The notes under the pieces were generated by a model. That model was given only the letters and a program-made list of their open reading frames with translations. It searched no databases and was not told the origin of the DNA. This document shows, in pieces, positions 8,455-16,496 of a stretch of DNA of 35,300 nt. The stretch spans positions 1-35,300 of the forward strand of contig JACYMB010000334.1 in assembly GCA_015272205.1 (NCBI GenBank), in the 5' to 3' direction. Numbering within the stretch: position 1 is the first letter of the stretch; every line of letters begins with the position of its first letter. A program made the position numbers and the translations under genes. Source of the stretch: Synechococcales cyanobacterium T60_A2020_003. GTDB lineage: Bacteria; Cyanobacteriota; Cyanobacteriia; RECH01.

Positions 8455-9906
8455 ATGATTCTCAACGTGATTTCGTTCGTGGGCATCTTTTTTCTGTGCG
8501 CGATCGCCTGGATCTTTTCCGAGAATCGTTCAGCGAAGTATTTTCCCTGGCGTGTCGTCATTTGGGGCATTGTACTTCAGCTCATTTTGGGATTCCTCGT
8601 CTTCTGGTTCCCCCCTACCAAGTTTGCCCTCAATGCCTTTAGCCGACTTCTTGACAGCGTCTTCATCGCTGCCGATGCCGGGGCACGTTTTGTCTTTGGC
8701 CCTGCGTTAATCCCCCTTCCAGGAGAAGCCCCTCAACCTGGTATTGGCACCATTTTTGCCTTCCGGGTATTGCCCACGGTGATCTTCTTCGGTGGCTTAA
8801 TGGCGCTACTGTACAATATTGGTGTGATTCAACCTGTTGTGAACTTCTTTGCTCGCATCTTCTACCGCACCATGCGCCTGAGTGGAGCGGAGGCTCTGAG
8901 CGGAGCCGCTAACATCTTTGTGGGCATTGAATCAGCCATTGTAGTGCGTCCGTTTTTGGCAAGAATGACGCGCAGTGAGCTGTGTGCGATTTTAGCCTGT
9001 TGCTTTGGAACCGCAGCATCCTCGACCCTAGCGATCTACGTCCGAGCACTGGAAGATGTCTTCCCTAACATTTTGCTCCACCTGATTTCTGCGTCTATTA
9101 TTGCGATTCCGGCCTGTTTCCTACTGTCGAAAATCCTGGTTCCCGAAACCGAAGTTCCGGCAACTGCAGAAGGCATCGATCAGATGACGACCGATGCCGA
9201 TCAAGATGATAGCCTTCAGCAGATTGCGGGAGAGGCGATTGAAAATATGAGTCCTGTGGATGCGGCGATCTTGGGAGCGATCGACGGGATGAAAATGGCT
9301 GTCACGATCGCGGCGGTTCTGATCTTTATTGTGGGAATTGTTTCTCTCATTAACCAACTCTTTGCGGGTCTGGCGGCCTTAGCAGGTACCGGAATTCCGG
9401 TGCTAACCCAGATCGGTCAGGTGTTCAGCGTGGTCACTATCGAGAACATTTTAGGCGTTCTCTTCCTGCCACTAACGCTGCTGACGGGCGTTTCACTGGA
9501 CTGGAATGAAATTTGGATGTCTTCAGTCCTCATTGGAAGTCGCCTACTGCAAACCGCTATTCCCTCCTATCAAAAACTGGGACAGCTTGGTGCTGAAGGA
9601 GTACTGAGCGATCGCGCCATCTTGATCGTGAGTTATGCCCTCTCTGGGTTTGCCCATATTGCCTCCGTGGGCATCTTTGTCGGTGGATTAATTTCGCTGA
9701 TTCCGTCTCGCCGCAGAGATATTTCAGAACTGGGCTGGAAGGCTCTGTTCGTAGGAACCTTAGCCACCATCATGATTGCCTGCGTTTCTGGCGTGTTTGA
9801 TACGGGTGATCCCAGCATTTTGGGCGATCGCGCAACTCCTATCCCCGCCGTTGAAACCCCTGCACCTGCACCATCAACGCCATCTCCCGCCTCTCCTAGC
9901 CCATAG
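8455..9906 (+). CDS. concentrative nucleoside transporter (CNT/NupC family)
   Basis: Inner-membrane nucleoside symporter driven by a sodium or proton gradient, 483 residues, about the normal family length. The N-terminal helical domain begins at residue 1 and includes RVVIWGIVLQLILGFLVFW. The gate and transport core carry the CNT signature VGIESAIVVRPFLARMTRSEL at roughly 155-175, then a Gly/Ala/Ser-rich helix and the C-terminal domain (LGVLFLPLTLLTGVSLDWNE). Residues around 230-260 form an acidic cytoplasmic loop. The last 25 residues are a Pro/Ala/Ser-rich tail, unusual for NupC proteins. A GGAGA box lies about 8 bases before the ATG. It has no co-oriented close neighbours, so it is probably monocistronic. 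Confidence 0.92.
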   Translation: MILNVISFVGIFFLCAIAWIFSENRSAKYFPWRVVIWGIVLQLILGFLVFWFPPTKFALNAFSRLLDSVFIAADAGARFVFGPALIPLPGEAPQPGIGTIFAFRVLPTVIFFGGLMALLYNIGVIQPVVNFFARIFYRTMRLSGAEALSGAANIFVGIESAIVVRPFLARMTRSELCAILACCFGTAASSTLAIYVRALEDVFPNILLHLISASIIAIPACFLLSKILVPETEVPATAEGIDQMTTDADQDDSLQQIAGEAIENMSPVDAAILGAIDGMKMAVTIAAVLIFIVGIVSLINQLFAGLAALAGTGIPVLTQIGQVFSVVTIENILGVLFLPLTLLTGVSLDWNEIWMSSVLIGSRLLQTAIPSYQKLGQLGAEGVLSDRAILIVSYALSGFAHIASVGIFVGGLISLIPSRRRDISELGWKALFVGTLATIMIACVSGVFDTGDPSILGDRATPIPAVETPAPAPSTPSPASPSP

Positions 9907-9953
9907 CTGTATTGGCCCAGCCCCTCCACGTAAACCTATGGCGGAATAGAACG

Positions 9954-9983
9954 TTGATGTCCTTTGGGAAAGGGTGCTATAGT
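9954..9983 (+). promoter_or_regulatory. candidate sigma70-type promoter
   Basis: TTGATG at 9954-9959 and TATAGT at 9978-9983 are separated by 18 bases. They lie upstream of the perfect Shine-Dalgarno and small ORF at 10055. Both hexamers match the consensus at four or five positions. The assignment rests on sequence alone. Confidence 0.5.
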
Positions 9984-10039
9984 GACGTCAGTACTTCAGT
10001 AGTACTTGCTCCTTTTGAAATTGAGTCCGTTTAGGAATT

Positions 10040-10050
10040 AAGGAGGTGAT
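10040..10050 (+). promoter_or_regulatory. perfect extended Shine-Dalgarno
   Basis: AAGGAGGTGAT is complementary over its whole length to the 3' end of 16S rRNA. It ends four bases before an ATG (10055). Cyanobacterial genes rarely have so complete a site, so it marks the small ORF as deliberately and strongly translated, or as a regulated ribosome-loading site. Confidence 0.75.
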
Positions 10051-10054
10051 GCCC

Positions 10055-10126
10055 ATGCAAGATAGTAGTAAATGGATGGGTCATCAAGTTGAAGGAAGTC
10101 GGCTGTGCGCCGGAGCTGTTCTCTAG
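10055..10126 (+). CDS. 23-residue small ORF / possible leader peptide
   Basis: ATG at 10055 to TAG at 10124-10126 encodes 23 residues, beginning MQDSSKWMGHQVEG and ending in a short Ala/Val/Leu stretch. It has no membrane segment and no recognised homologue. The case for translation is the perfect Shine-Dalgarno four bases upstream, a promoter-like sequence further upstream and a strong terminator 112 bases downstream of the stop. The coding bases 10084-10093 are exactly complementary to 10216-10225, and part of them also to 10190-10196. Translation of the ORF could therefore choose between RNA structures. It could be a leader peptide, a small functional protein or the coding part of a dual-function RNA. 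No residue run (such as repeated aromatic or His codons) points to a classical amino-acid attenuator. Confidence 0.5.
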   Translation: MQDSSKWMGHQVEGSRLCAGAVL

Positions 10127-10291
10127 GGAATTGTCCTAGGTATTCAATATTTGGACGTTTCCAACATTTGGAGAGTATATCGGATGATTAACTTGAGTTC
10201 CTTCCGGCAGTTGATTTCAACTTGAAGACCCGCTAGACCGCTCCCACTTTTGGTAACTAAGGTTACTCCTAGTGGGAGCGGATAGTTTTTT
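10084..10291 (+). ncRNA. structured leader or small RNA segment ending in a terminator
   Basis: Bases 10084-10093 (TCAAGTTGAA) pair perfectly with 10216-10225 (TTCAACTTGA). The core TCAAGTT can instead pair with AACTTGA at 10190-10196. The downstream partner can also fold on itself (GTTGA/TCAAC, 10210-10221). These are mutually exclusive foldings placed before an intrinsic terminator and a pterin-enzyme gene. The unit could be an attenuator leader or an independent small RNA; no catalogued family was recognised. Confidence 0.4.
10238..10291 (+). terminator. strong rho-independent terminator before the pterin dehydratase
   Basis: A perfect 10-bp GC-rich stem, CCGCTCCCAC (10238-10247) with GTGGGAGCGG (10272-10281), encloses an inner GTAAC/GTTAC hairpin. 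Six T residues follow at 10286-10291. It ends 34 bases before the ATG of the dehydratase, so it either closes the small upstream unit or attenuates the downstream gene. Confidence 0.85.
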
Positions 10292-10325
10292 AAAGCAACC
10301 GTGTAAACCTCAGCTAGGTGCAACC

Positions 10326-10619
10326 ATGGCCCAACGACTATCAGACACCGCCATCCAAGAGCAAATTCGCACAGTACCCGATTGGAGTTTGGAAGGCTCC
10401 ACCCTAACGCAGTCGTTTAAGTTTAAAGACTTTTTGGAAGCGATCGCCTTTGTGAACCGCTTGGTTGAGCCCGCTGAGGCCGCAGGGCATCATCCCGACA
10501 TCTCAATCTCCTACAACACCGTGGCGATCGCCCTCACAACCCATGATGCGGGTGGCTTAACCCAGCTTGATTTCAACTTGGCGAGCGTCATCTCTCAGAT
10601 TGCCAAATCTCTATCCTGA
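10326..10619 (+). CDS. pterin-4a-carbinolamine dehydratase
   Basis: 4a-hydroxytetrahydrobiopterin dehydratase (PCD/DCoH family, EC 4.2.1.96), which dehydrates the carbinolamine formed when a tetrahydropterin cofactor is oxidised, or acts on related pterins. The 97-residue product is the standard length. It carries the complete signature EAAGHHPDISISYNTVAIAL followed by THDAGGLTQLD, with the His-His pair, the later His and the Asp of the active site. The ATG at 10326 is chosen because the family begins MAQxLSDxxI. An in-frame GTG at 10272 lies inside the terminator stem and would give a non-family extension. No phenylalanine hydroxylase gene is nearby, so the physiological partner is unknown; in many bacteria PCD is thought to support molybdopterin or folate chemistry. 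Confidence 0.93.
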   Translation: MAQRLSDTAIQEQIRTVPDWSLEGSTLTQSFKFKDFLEAIAFVNRLVEPAEAAGHHPDISISYNTVAIALTTHDAGGLTQLDFNLASVISQIAKSLS

Positions 10620-10816
10620 TCAATCCCATTTCAGCCGTAATTCTGGATAGAGGATGACTTTGGGCAACTTAAACTCAATGCCCTGTTCTATAAACTTCCC
10701 GCAAATTTTCTAACTTCTTGTTGAAGTACTAGGACTTTTTAGGAAGCTAATGCTATAACTAGCTATATAGAGCCTAAGTTGTTTAGATCTCTATTTCTAG
10801 GTGTGAGGAAAAAATA

Positions 10817-12460
10817 ATGACTAAGATTTTTTGGAAATCTTTGCTAGTAGCTCCAGCATTCTTAGGTGCAGCCATGCTTGCGTCCTCTGGCGCGATCGCC
10901 GCAGAAGCCCAAGATGCTGTTGAGTCTTCAGTAGAATTTGTTCCCGTTGAATTGTCTGACGTTACATCAGTAGACGCAATTGTAGACGCTGAAGCGACCG
11001 TTGATGTAGCTCAAGCTGCTCCTGTTGACTCTTCGTCTTTGAACCAGGTTGTTCAGTACGCAAACGAGAGCAACGTCAACGCGATGGGTCAGGTAACCTC
11101 CATCGATCAGCTTTCTGATGTTCGTCCGACCGACTGGGCGTACCAAGCGCTGCAATCCTTGGTTGAGCGCTATGGCTGTATCGCAGGTTATCCCGATGGA
11201 ACCTACCGCGGTCAGCAAGCGATGACTCGTTTTGAGTTTGCGGCTGGTTTGAACGCTTGCTTAGATCGAATCAACGAAATCATCGCGGCTGGTCTGGCAG
11301 ACGTTGTTACGAAGGAAGAGTTGGCTGCTATCCAGCGCTTGCAAGAAGAATTTGCGGCTGAATTGGCAACCCTGCGTGGTCGTGTAGATGCTCTGGAAGC
11401 TCGTACCGATGAGCTAGAGGCCAATCAGTTCTCCACTACCACCAAGCTAAGCGGTACGGTACTGTTCAACGTTGCAGCTGAGTTCGGTGATGTTGCTAGC
11501 GACCAAGCTACCTTTGGATATCGCGTTCGTCAAAACTTTGACTCCAGCTTTACGGGTGACGATCGCTTGCGCGTTCGTCTCCAGGCTCGTGACATTGAAG
11601 ACTTCGCTGGCGATCCGGAAGGATTCTCCTACTCGGGTGACAGCAATGGCGATGTTGTTCTAGACGATTTGTTCTACGACTTCCCGCTGAGCAGCAACAT
11701 CGATGTTCGCATTGGTGCAAACAAGCTGGCGGTTGATGACATGGTTGCAAGCACCATCAGCCCTCTGGATAGCTCTGACTACGGTTCGCTGTCGAACTTC
11801 GGCCTCCCGCAGCAGTATGAACTCCTGGCAACAGGTGACGCTGGTGCAGGCTTAATCTTCCAGTTCAGTGATGCATTGAGCTTGGATGTAGGTTACACCG
11901 CGGGTACTGCATCTGATCCTAACCCTGGCTTTGGTCTGTTCAACGGTAGCTACAGCGCTATCGGTCAGTTGACCTATCTGGGTTCCAACTGGCAGTCTGC
12001 CCTCACCTATATCCACACTTACCTTTCCTCTGCGGATTTGGGTGCAACGACCAGCGGTGTTGTAGGTAACACCTTCGGCTTCCAGACCAACTTCATCTTC
12101 GGTGATATTGAAGTGGGTGGTGGTATTGCTTACGCTGAAGCAATTGAGCTGGCTACTGGCGATGCTGATGTATGGAGCTACCAGGGTACTCTGGCAATCA
12201 ACGACCTAGGTGGCGAAGGCAACAAGCTAATGCTGCTCGGTGGTGTTCTGCCCTACACCCGCGATGCTGGTCTGTCCGCATTTGATGGCGACTTCTCAAT
12301 CGATCCAGGTGGTGATACCTCGGTTCTGGTTGAACTGTCTTACTTATTCAAGGTCAACGATCGCATTTCGATCACCCCTGGTATCATCTGGGTTGAGGAT
12401 GCCATTGACAGCGGTGATGATGCGTTCATCGGTGCATTGCGTACCACCTTCCAGTTCTAA
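10817..12460 (+). CDS. SLH-domain outer-membrane porin (OprB-type, iron-uptake porin family)
   Basis: Major cyanobacterial outer-membrane porin of 547 residues. A signal peptide (1-29, ending near SGAIAA) is followed by a short acidic linker and one S-layer-homology domain at about 90-155 (LSDVRPTDWAYQALQSLVERYG, then GYPDGTYRG). The SLH domain ties the protein to peptidoglycan-linked polymer. A coiled-coil segment (EEFAAELATLRGRVDALEART) leads into the OprB beta barrel, which begins at SGTVLFNVAAEFGD and ends with the aromatic C-terminal residue (TTFQF) required for BAM insertion. Codons favour a highly expressed gene (frequent GCT, GGT and CGT). Members of this family in cyanobacteria have been linked to inorganic-ion and iron permeation. 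Start is the ATG at 10817, with TGAGGA upstream. Confidence 0.93.
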   Translation: MTKIFWKSLLVAPAFLGAAMLASSGAIAAEAQDAVESSVEFVPVELSDVTSVDAIVDAEATVDVAQAAPVDSSSLNQVVQYANESNVNAMGQVTSIDQLSDVRPTDWAYQALQSLVERYGCIAGYPDGTYRGQQAMTRFEFAAGLNACLDRINEIIAAGLADVVTKEELAAIQRLQEEFAAELATLRGRVDALEARTDELEANQFSTTTKLSGTVLFNVAAEFGDVASDQATFGYRVRQNFDSSFTGDDRLRVRLQARDIEDFAGDPEGFSYSGDSNGDVVLDDLFYDFPLSSNIDVRIGANKLAVDDMVASTISPLDSSDYGSLSNFGLPQQYELLATGDAGAGLIFQFSDALSLDVGYTAGTASDPNPGFGLFNGSYSAIGQLTYLGSNWQSALTYIHTYLSSADLGATTSGVVGNTFGFQTNFIFGDIEVGGGIAYAEAIELATGDADVWSYQGTLAINDLGGEGNKLMLLGGVLPYTRDAGLSAFDGDFSIDPGGDTSVLVELSYLFKVNDRISITPGIIWVEDAIDSGDDAFIGALRTTFQF

Positions 12461-12493
12461 GATGGCTTAGATTGGCTAAGGTTTAGCTAAGTA

Positions 12494-12524
12494 AAAGGGT
12501 TTGTGGCATTGCTACAAGCCCTTT
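12494..12524 (+). terminator. terminator of the porin gene
   Basis: An 11-bp stem, AAAGGGTTTGT (12494-12504) with ACAAGCCCTTT (12514-12524), contains one G-T pair and a 9-base loop. Only a weak T-rich tail follows. It lies 34 bases after the porin stop and 89 bases before the next start. Confidence 0.65.
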
Positions 12525-12613
12525 ATCGTGTCTTTAAAGTTGGGATAGCGCCACTTGCCTTCAGTGGGTGATCGAGAATCCCGACGTTGACGAGTTTGAC
12601 GACGAGGTCAACT

Positions 12614-12976
12614 ATGGCAGAAAAGCGAAAATCTTCTCCGAAGGATGCTCAGGGAAATCGACTGGTCTATTCCGAGTTTGGCAATACCGACTATGCCCCA
12701 GCAACGGAACGTGCCCAGCCCAATTTGCCACCCCAACAACAAAACCTGCGTGTCCAAGTCTCTCGTAAGGGGCGCGGCGGCAAGACCGTAACCGTTATCA
12801 GTGGCTTTCAGTCGAGTCCTGAAACTCTTTCAGGGCTGCTGAAGAAACTCAAGGCTCACTGTGGCTCGGGTGGAACTGTAAAAGAGCAGACCCTGGAAAT
12901 TCAAGGTGATCATGCCCAAACGCTGCTTGATCTCCTGATAAAAGCAGGCTACAAAGCCAAGATTAGCGGCGGGTAA
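12614..12976 (+). CDS. SUI1/eIF1-family translation factor (YciH-like)
   Basis: A 120-residue protein with an SUI1 fold at about 45-118. Visible are VQVSRKGRGGKTVTVISGF, a helix (SPETLSGLLKKLKAHCGSGG) and the final strand (LEIQGDHAQTLLDLLIKAGYKAKISGG). The GRGGKxVTVI and KxxCGSGGTVK pattern is diagnostic of the bacterial YciH/SUI1 group, which influences initiation-site fidelity on the 30S subunit. The N-terminal 40 residues are polar and variable. The ATG at 12614 is preferred because MAEKRK matches the usual start, although an overlapping frame opens earlier. Its physiological role in cyanobacteria is not established. Confidence 0.93.
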   Translation: MAEKRKSSPKDAQGNRLVYSEFGNTDYAPATERAQPNLPPQQQNLRVQVSRKGRGGKTVTVISGFQSSPETLSGLLKKLKAHCGSGGTVKEQTLEIQGDHAQTLLDLLIKAGYKAKISGG

Positions 12977-12987
12977 GGATTCCCGGC

Positions 12988-13593
12988 CTAAGCCTTCAAA
13001 TAGCCTGCGGCGATCGCTCCTTCAATGTGTTGTTCTACCCAACTCCATAGCGCTGGAGCACCAACGGCGATCGCCTGCATCCGGCCTTCAACTTGACGCC
13101 GTGAAATACCGTGTAAACGCCAGGTGTGGCCGTTCGTCTGTAAATTGTTGAGAAACGGTTGGAGACAATCGAGCGCTTTGGCGAACTGGGCATTGGTTGT
13201 GATCTGTTCTTCGTATTCGTCCCAGTAGGCGCGAAACTCACAAGCTTGATCTGGCGGTAGGAGTCCAAAGAGCCGCTCCGCAGCACGCTGTTCTCGTTCC
13301 GGTTTGCTGTCGTTGCCGTGGTCATCGTAGCAGAAGGTATCCCCCGCATCGATTTCCACCAGATCGTGAACCAACAGCAGTTTTACAACATGAAGTAAAT
13401 CGACGGCCTCGGGTGCGTATTCCACAAAGGCGATCGCCATTAGGGCAATGTGCCATGAGTGTTCAGCGCTGTTTTCTCGCCGCGATCCATCGGTAATCAA
13501 CGTTTGTCTCAAAATCGTTTTAAGCTTGTCAATTTCCATAACAAACTGCAACTGTTGGGACAGACGGGATTCAACCGCGATTGTTGGATACAT
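12988..13593 (-). CDS. HD-domain phosphohydrolase (YfbR/HDDC2-like 5'-deoxynucleotidase)
   Basis: A 201-residue HD-superfamily protein. The metal ligands are visible in order: His in RRENSAEHSWHIALMA, the HD pair in LLLVHDLVEIDAGDTF, and a later Asp in FAKALDCLQPFL. The layout and the ENSAEHSW/HDLxEIxAGD pattern place it with the YfbR and HDDC2 group, which remove phosphate from deoxynucleoside 5'-monophosphates using a divalent metal. Substrate is inferred from the family. It converges with the SUI1 gene, with only 11 bases between the two stops. The ATG at 13593 is used; an internal ATG (MEIDKLKTILRQ) could be the true start and would remove a poorly conserved leader of 18 residues. Confidence 0.88.
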   Translation of the reverse strand: MYPTIAVESRLSQQLQFVMEIDKLKTILRQTLITDGSRRENSAEHSWHIALMAIAFVEYAPEAVDLLHVVKLLLVHDLVEIDAGDTFCYDDHGNDSKPEREQRAAERLFGLLPPDQACEFRAYWDEYEEQITTNAQFAKALDCLQPFLNNLQTNGHTWRLHGISRRQVEGRMQAIAVGAPALWSWVEQHIEGAIAAGYLKA

Positions 13594-13699
13594 AAGCTTC
13601 TAAGTTTGAGAAGGAATTGCTGAGAACTATACCTGGTCTACACGAACCATCGCAGGCACAACGCCATTTTTATCCGAATAGGTTTGCGGCGATCGCCCA

Positions 13700-14029
13700 T
13701 TAACCTTCGGAGTCCTCGCTGTTAGTGGATGATGATTGCGTAGACCGCGATCGCGCCATGCGTGGGTTGCGCGGCTTTCGCCCCATACAAGACTGAATTT
13801 GGCTCTTAAATTGCTGAAATTGCCGTTGAGTCGTTTGCCAGGGCGTTTCTGCCCCTTCTAGGCTACCCATCTGATTTTTGGCCAGCCACCGAGCTCTTAA
13901 CCATCCCATCGACAGTCCCCCAATCAAGCCCAAAATAAGGCTTAACCCCGGTGGGTACCCTGTTAGGGCAAAGCCCAGGAAAAAAATTAACCAAAACCGA
14001 AGCCCTGTACTAATGCCATCTGATCCCAT
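13700..14029 (-). CDS. small membrane protein of unknown function
   Basis: A 109-residue protein. It has one long or two closely spaced hydrophobic helices (FWLIFFLGFALTGYPPGLSLILGLIGGLSMGW, given here as two parts split at the YPP turn), then a basic and Ser-rich cytoplasmic tail (RKPRNPRMARSRSTQSSSTNS). The YPPG turn suggests a helical hairpin. I do not recognise a named family. Codon use and HIP1 sites match the neighbours, so it looks native rather than acquired. It lies between the HD phosphohydrolase and a DUF1499 gene on the same strand, with spacings of about 70-110 bases. Confidence 0.55.
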   Translation of the reverse strand: MGSDGISTGLRFWLIFFLGFALTGYPPGLSLILGLIGGLSMGWLRARWLAKNQMGSLEGAETPWQTTQRQFQQFKSQIQSCMGRKPRNPRMARSRSTQSSSTNSEDSEG

Positions 14030-14102
14030 CGCGTTTCGTACGTCTGAGTTTGCAATATATTCAGGTGCAGGGCTCGGTGTGTTGATTCAGAAGGAGCAAC
14101 CC

Positions 14103-14636
14103 TCAAGCCCGGAACTGTGCCCGAATGTCTTCGATCCGCTTGCGATTCACACCCAAATCCGACTGGCCGAGCCGGGACGCAGACCGTACCTGGATCACCT
14201 GTGCAGTTGGATCGACGAAGAATTCCACATCATCCACAAATCCCATGAGGGCGCTTGTGAATTCAGCATACAAGTAGTCCTCTGTCTCCGTAATGATAGC
14301 GGTGCGATCCATGCCTTGAACTATGGATTTAATCGCTGCAAGCGCTTGTTCCGGAGAGGTTGTGTAGGGGATGGGAGCAATTTTATGCTCGGCATCTCCA
14401 TCGGGCGCTTGGCTGCTGACACAGTTGGGTGAGCTAGGGCAGGCGGACAGTTTGCCATCCTGAACGCCAAGGGTGGTGGGACGTTTTCCTGAAAACTTGA
14501 ACACCGTTCCTCCAGAGGATGCTAAGTAAATGGCGGATGGAGGCTGTGGACTGGCGATCGCCGCTTGAACACCGCCAAAGCTAATCAAGATCAGGATACA
14601 AAACGATAGGCACAATGCTAAGCCAGCTTTGATCAT
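14103..14636 (-). CDS. DUF1499 family exported protein
   Basis: A 177-residue protein with a signal peptide (LALCLSFCILILISFGG, cleavage likely after AAIAS) and a DUF1499 domain. The domain is visible as CPSSPNCVSSQAPD, followed by ALAAIKSIVQGM, a strand with YLYAEFTSALMGFVDDVEFFVD, and the closing VIQVRSASRLGQSDLGVNRKRIEDIR. That last segment is the most typical part of the family. The ATG at 14636 is chosen because it opens directly on the signal sequence; a start at 14729 would add 31 residues that hide it. Biochemical function is unknown. The protein is probably periplasmic or thylakoid-lumenal. Confidence 0.88.
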   Translation of the reverse strand: MIKAGLALCLSFCILILISFGGVQAAIASPQPPSAIYLASSGGTVFKFSGKRPTTLGVQDGKLSACPSSPNCVSSQAPDGDAEHKIAPIPYTTSPEQALAAIKSIVQGMDRTAIITETEDYLYAEFTSALMGFVDDVEFFVDPTAQVIQVRSASRLGQSDLGVNRKRIEDIRAQFRA

Positions 14637-14808
14637 TCCGAATCTTCTAACCTCCGTTACTGCTGTTAATCTTATGAGACTATGGAACAAAACGGGAGAC
14701 AGTGATAGTCTGTCCTGTGCAAGGAGCACCTACTTTAGTCCGCAACTTTAGCGAGTGGTTTCAGCCAAGCGCTTGCATAACTCTTTCAAACTCCTACCGT
14801 ACTTAAGT

Positions 14809-15708
14809 ATGAATCACTTTCTTTGTGGATGGAATGCGAATCGACTGAACGCGATCGCCCCTTTCTCTGCGAGCGTTGTCGCGGCTCTCGTCACAGGGGC
14901 GATCGCCGCACATCCGGCCTCTGCTATCGAAGTCCAGGTTTCTCCGTCCGATCCAGAACTGGGCGATACATTATCTGTAGTGGTTGAGACTACAGGGACG
15001 GAAACCGAAGCCCCCGTCGTCCAGTTTCAGGATAAAAGCTACACCACCTATGAACTCCGAGACAACGTTTATCGCGTTCTTCTGCCCACGAGTCCCCTCG
15101 ACACTCCAGGAGAACACGCCTTGACGGTCACAGGCGAAGACGATCAGCGGAACCTAGCCGTTTGGCTGAAAAACCGGGAGTTTCCAACTCAAAGTATTTG
15201 GCTTCCCCCCGATCAAGAAACGGATATCAGCGATTACGAATACAACATTGTGGATGCGTTTAAAGCGCTCGTCACACCCGAGAAGTTTTGGAATGGGGCG
15301 TTTCTTCGTCCCACCAATGGAGATGTATCGACCATTTACGGCATTCGTCGCTACTACAATGGCGAATTTGCAGAAGATTACTACCATCGCGGCGTTGATT
15401 ATGCAGCATCGACCGGGACTCCCGTTGTGGCTCCCGCTGCCGGACGCATCGCATTAGTCGGATATGAGGCCGATGGTTTTGTGATTCATGGCAATGTTGT
15501 TGGAATTGATCACGGTCAGGGCGTGCTGAGTATCCTGATGCACCTGAATAGCATTAGTGTACAAGAAGGAGACATGGTGGAAGCTGGACAACAGATCGGC
15601 ACCGTCGGTGCAACGGGGATGTCCACAGGCCCTCACTTGCATTGGGGGCTATACGTGCAAGGAGTAGCCGTTGATCCAGTGCCTTGGCGCTACGAAGGGT
15701 TTGAATAG
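14809..15708 (+). CDS. M23-family (LytM-type) peptidoglycan endopeptidase
   Basis: Secreted metallopeptidase-like protein, about 299 residues. A signal peptide occupies the first 40 residues (VVAALVTGAIAAHPASA). A beta-rich domain follows (about 42-130). The LytM domain at about 180-290 has HRGVDYAASTGTPVVAPAAG (His and Asp zinc ligands) and the closing HLHW motif in STGPHLHWGLYVQG, plus the expected His in the LMHLNS strand. All zinc ligands of an active M23 enzyme are therefore present. Such enzymes cut peptide cross-links for wall growth or daughter separation. The ATG at 14809 gives a sensible signal peptide; an in-frame GTG at 14755 is possible. It diverges from the DUF1499 gene. Confidence 0.9.
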   Translation: MNHFLCGWNANRLNAIAPFSASVVAALVTGAIAAHPASAIEVQVSPSDPELGDTLSVVVETTGTETEAPVVQFQDKSYTTYELRDNVYRVLLPTSPLDTPGEHALTVTGEDDQRNLAVWLKNREFPTQSIWLPPDQETDISDYEYNIVDAFKALVTPEKFWNGAFLRPTNGDVSTIYGIRRYYNGEFAEDYYHRGVDYAASTGTPVVAPAAGRIALVGYEADGFVIHGNVVGIDHGQGVLSILMHLNSISVQEGDMVEAGQQIGTVGATGMSTGPHLHWGLYVQGVAVDPVPWRYEGFE

Positions 15709-15733
15709 CCCTGATGGTTCGGAACTTTGCGCG

Positions 15734-15776
15734 AAAAAAGGGCGACTTTTGGCGATCCCACCGATCCAAATCGCCC
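15734..15776 (-). terminator. terminator of the moaB gene
   Basis: Read on the minus strand, GGGCGA (from 15776) pairs with TCGCCC (to 15740) and is followed directly by six T (complement of A at 15734-15739). The enclosed segment contains a further ATCGCC/GGCGAT pairing. It lies 62 bases beyond the moaB stop. Confidence 0.55.
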
Positions 15777-15837
15777 AAACTTTCGGAGAATGGCGATCGC
15801 GCCTCGGCTGAGGTCACCCCAAACGCAATGCTTTTCC

Positions 15838-16359
15838 CTAGGTTGCAGTGCCCCGTTCCGGGTTAATTTGGCGTACCAGGTGAGCTAGTTCAGGAATGAT
15901 GAGCTTTTCCATGCCCAACTGCACCGCGTTGGTCGAACCCGGTAGGGAGAAAATGAGCCTCTGTTTATAGATGCCCGCGATCGCCCGTGACGCCATGGCT
16001 CGCGAGCCAACCTCTTGATAGCTCAACCAGCGAAATAGCTCGCCAAACCCCGGTAACGTTTTTTCGAGGAGTTGGGCGATCGCCTCATAGGTCGTGTCTC
16101 TTGGCGCAATCCCTGTGCCGCCGTTCAAGATAATGGCATCAATGGGCACCTGACCTGCCAGCTCAACAATCCGGGCACAAACCTCCTGGGGGTCATCTTT
16201 GAGAACCGTGTAACTCACCGGACGGTGGCCTGCCCCGGTTAACAATCGTTGAATCAGTTGACCACTGCGATCGCTTTCCGGGGTGCGAGTATCACTGACT
16301 GTAATCACAGCACAGGAGACCGACAGAGGTGTAGAGTCAGGATGCGGATAGTGCGCCAT
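15838..16359 (-). CDS. moaB: molybdopterin biosynthesis protein MoaB/MogA type
   Basis: A 173-residue MoCF-domain protein that adenylylates molybdopterin before metal insertion, or is its MoaB relative. The core motifs are visible: SCAVITVSDTRTPESDRSG near the start, ILNGGTGIAPRDTTYEAI in the middle (the GGTG substrate loop), and IFSLPGSTNAVQLGMEK near the end. The ATG at 16359 (MAHYPHPD) is chosen over the upstream frame start at 16443, because the extra 28 residues do not resemble the family. It lies downstream of psb28 on the same strand with a 137-base gap. No other molybdenum-cofactor genes are in the window. Confidence 0.9.
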   Translation of the reverse strand: MAHYPHPDSTPLSVSCAVITVSDTRTPESDRSGQLIQRLLTGAGHRPVSYTVLKDDPQEVCARIVELAGQVPIDAIILNGGTGIAPRDTTYEAIAQLLEKTLPGFGELFRWLSYQEVGSRAMASRAIAGIYKQRLIFSLPGSTNAVQLGMEKLIIPELAHLVRQINPERGTAT

Positions 16360-16496
16360 AGAAAACTTAGACTTCGCCACACACAAGTGATTTGATATGA
16401 ATTCCCAGGAGACGGACGGAGGTAAAAGTCTAGCAACAGGCACAGAGCAAGTGCGATCGGCGTGGAAACACCTGCTCCACCCCTATCCAGTGCGGC

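Noticed and set aside
10272-10325. GTG start of the pterin dehydratase inside the terminator
   Set aside because: The stem of the terminator would lie in the coding region and the extra residues do not match the family.
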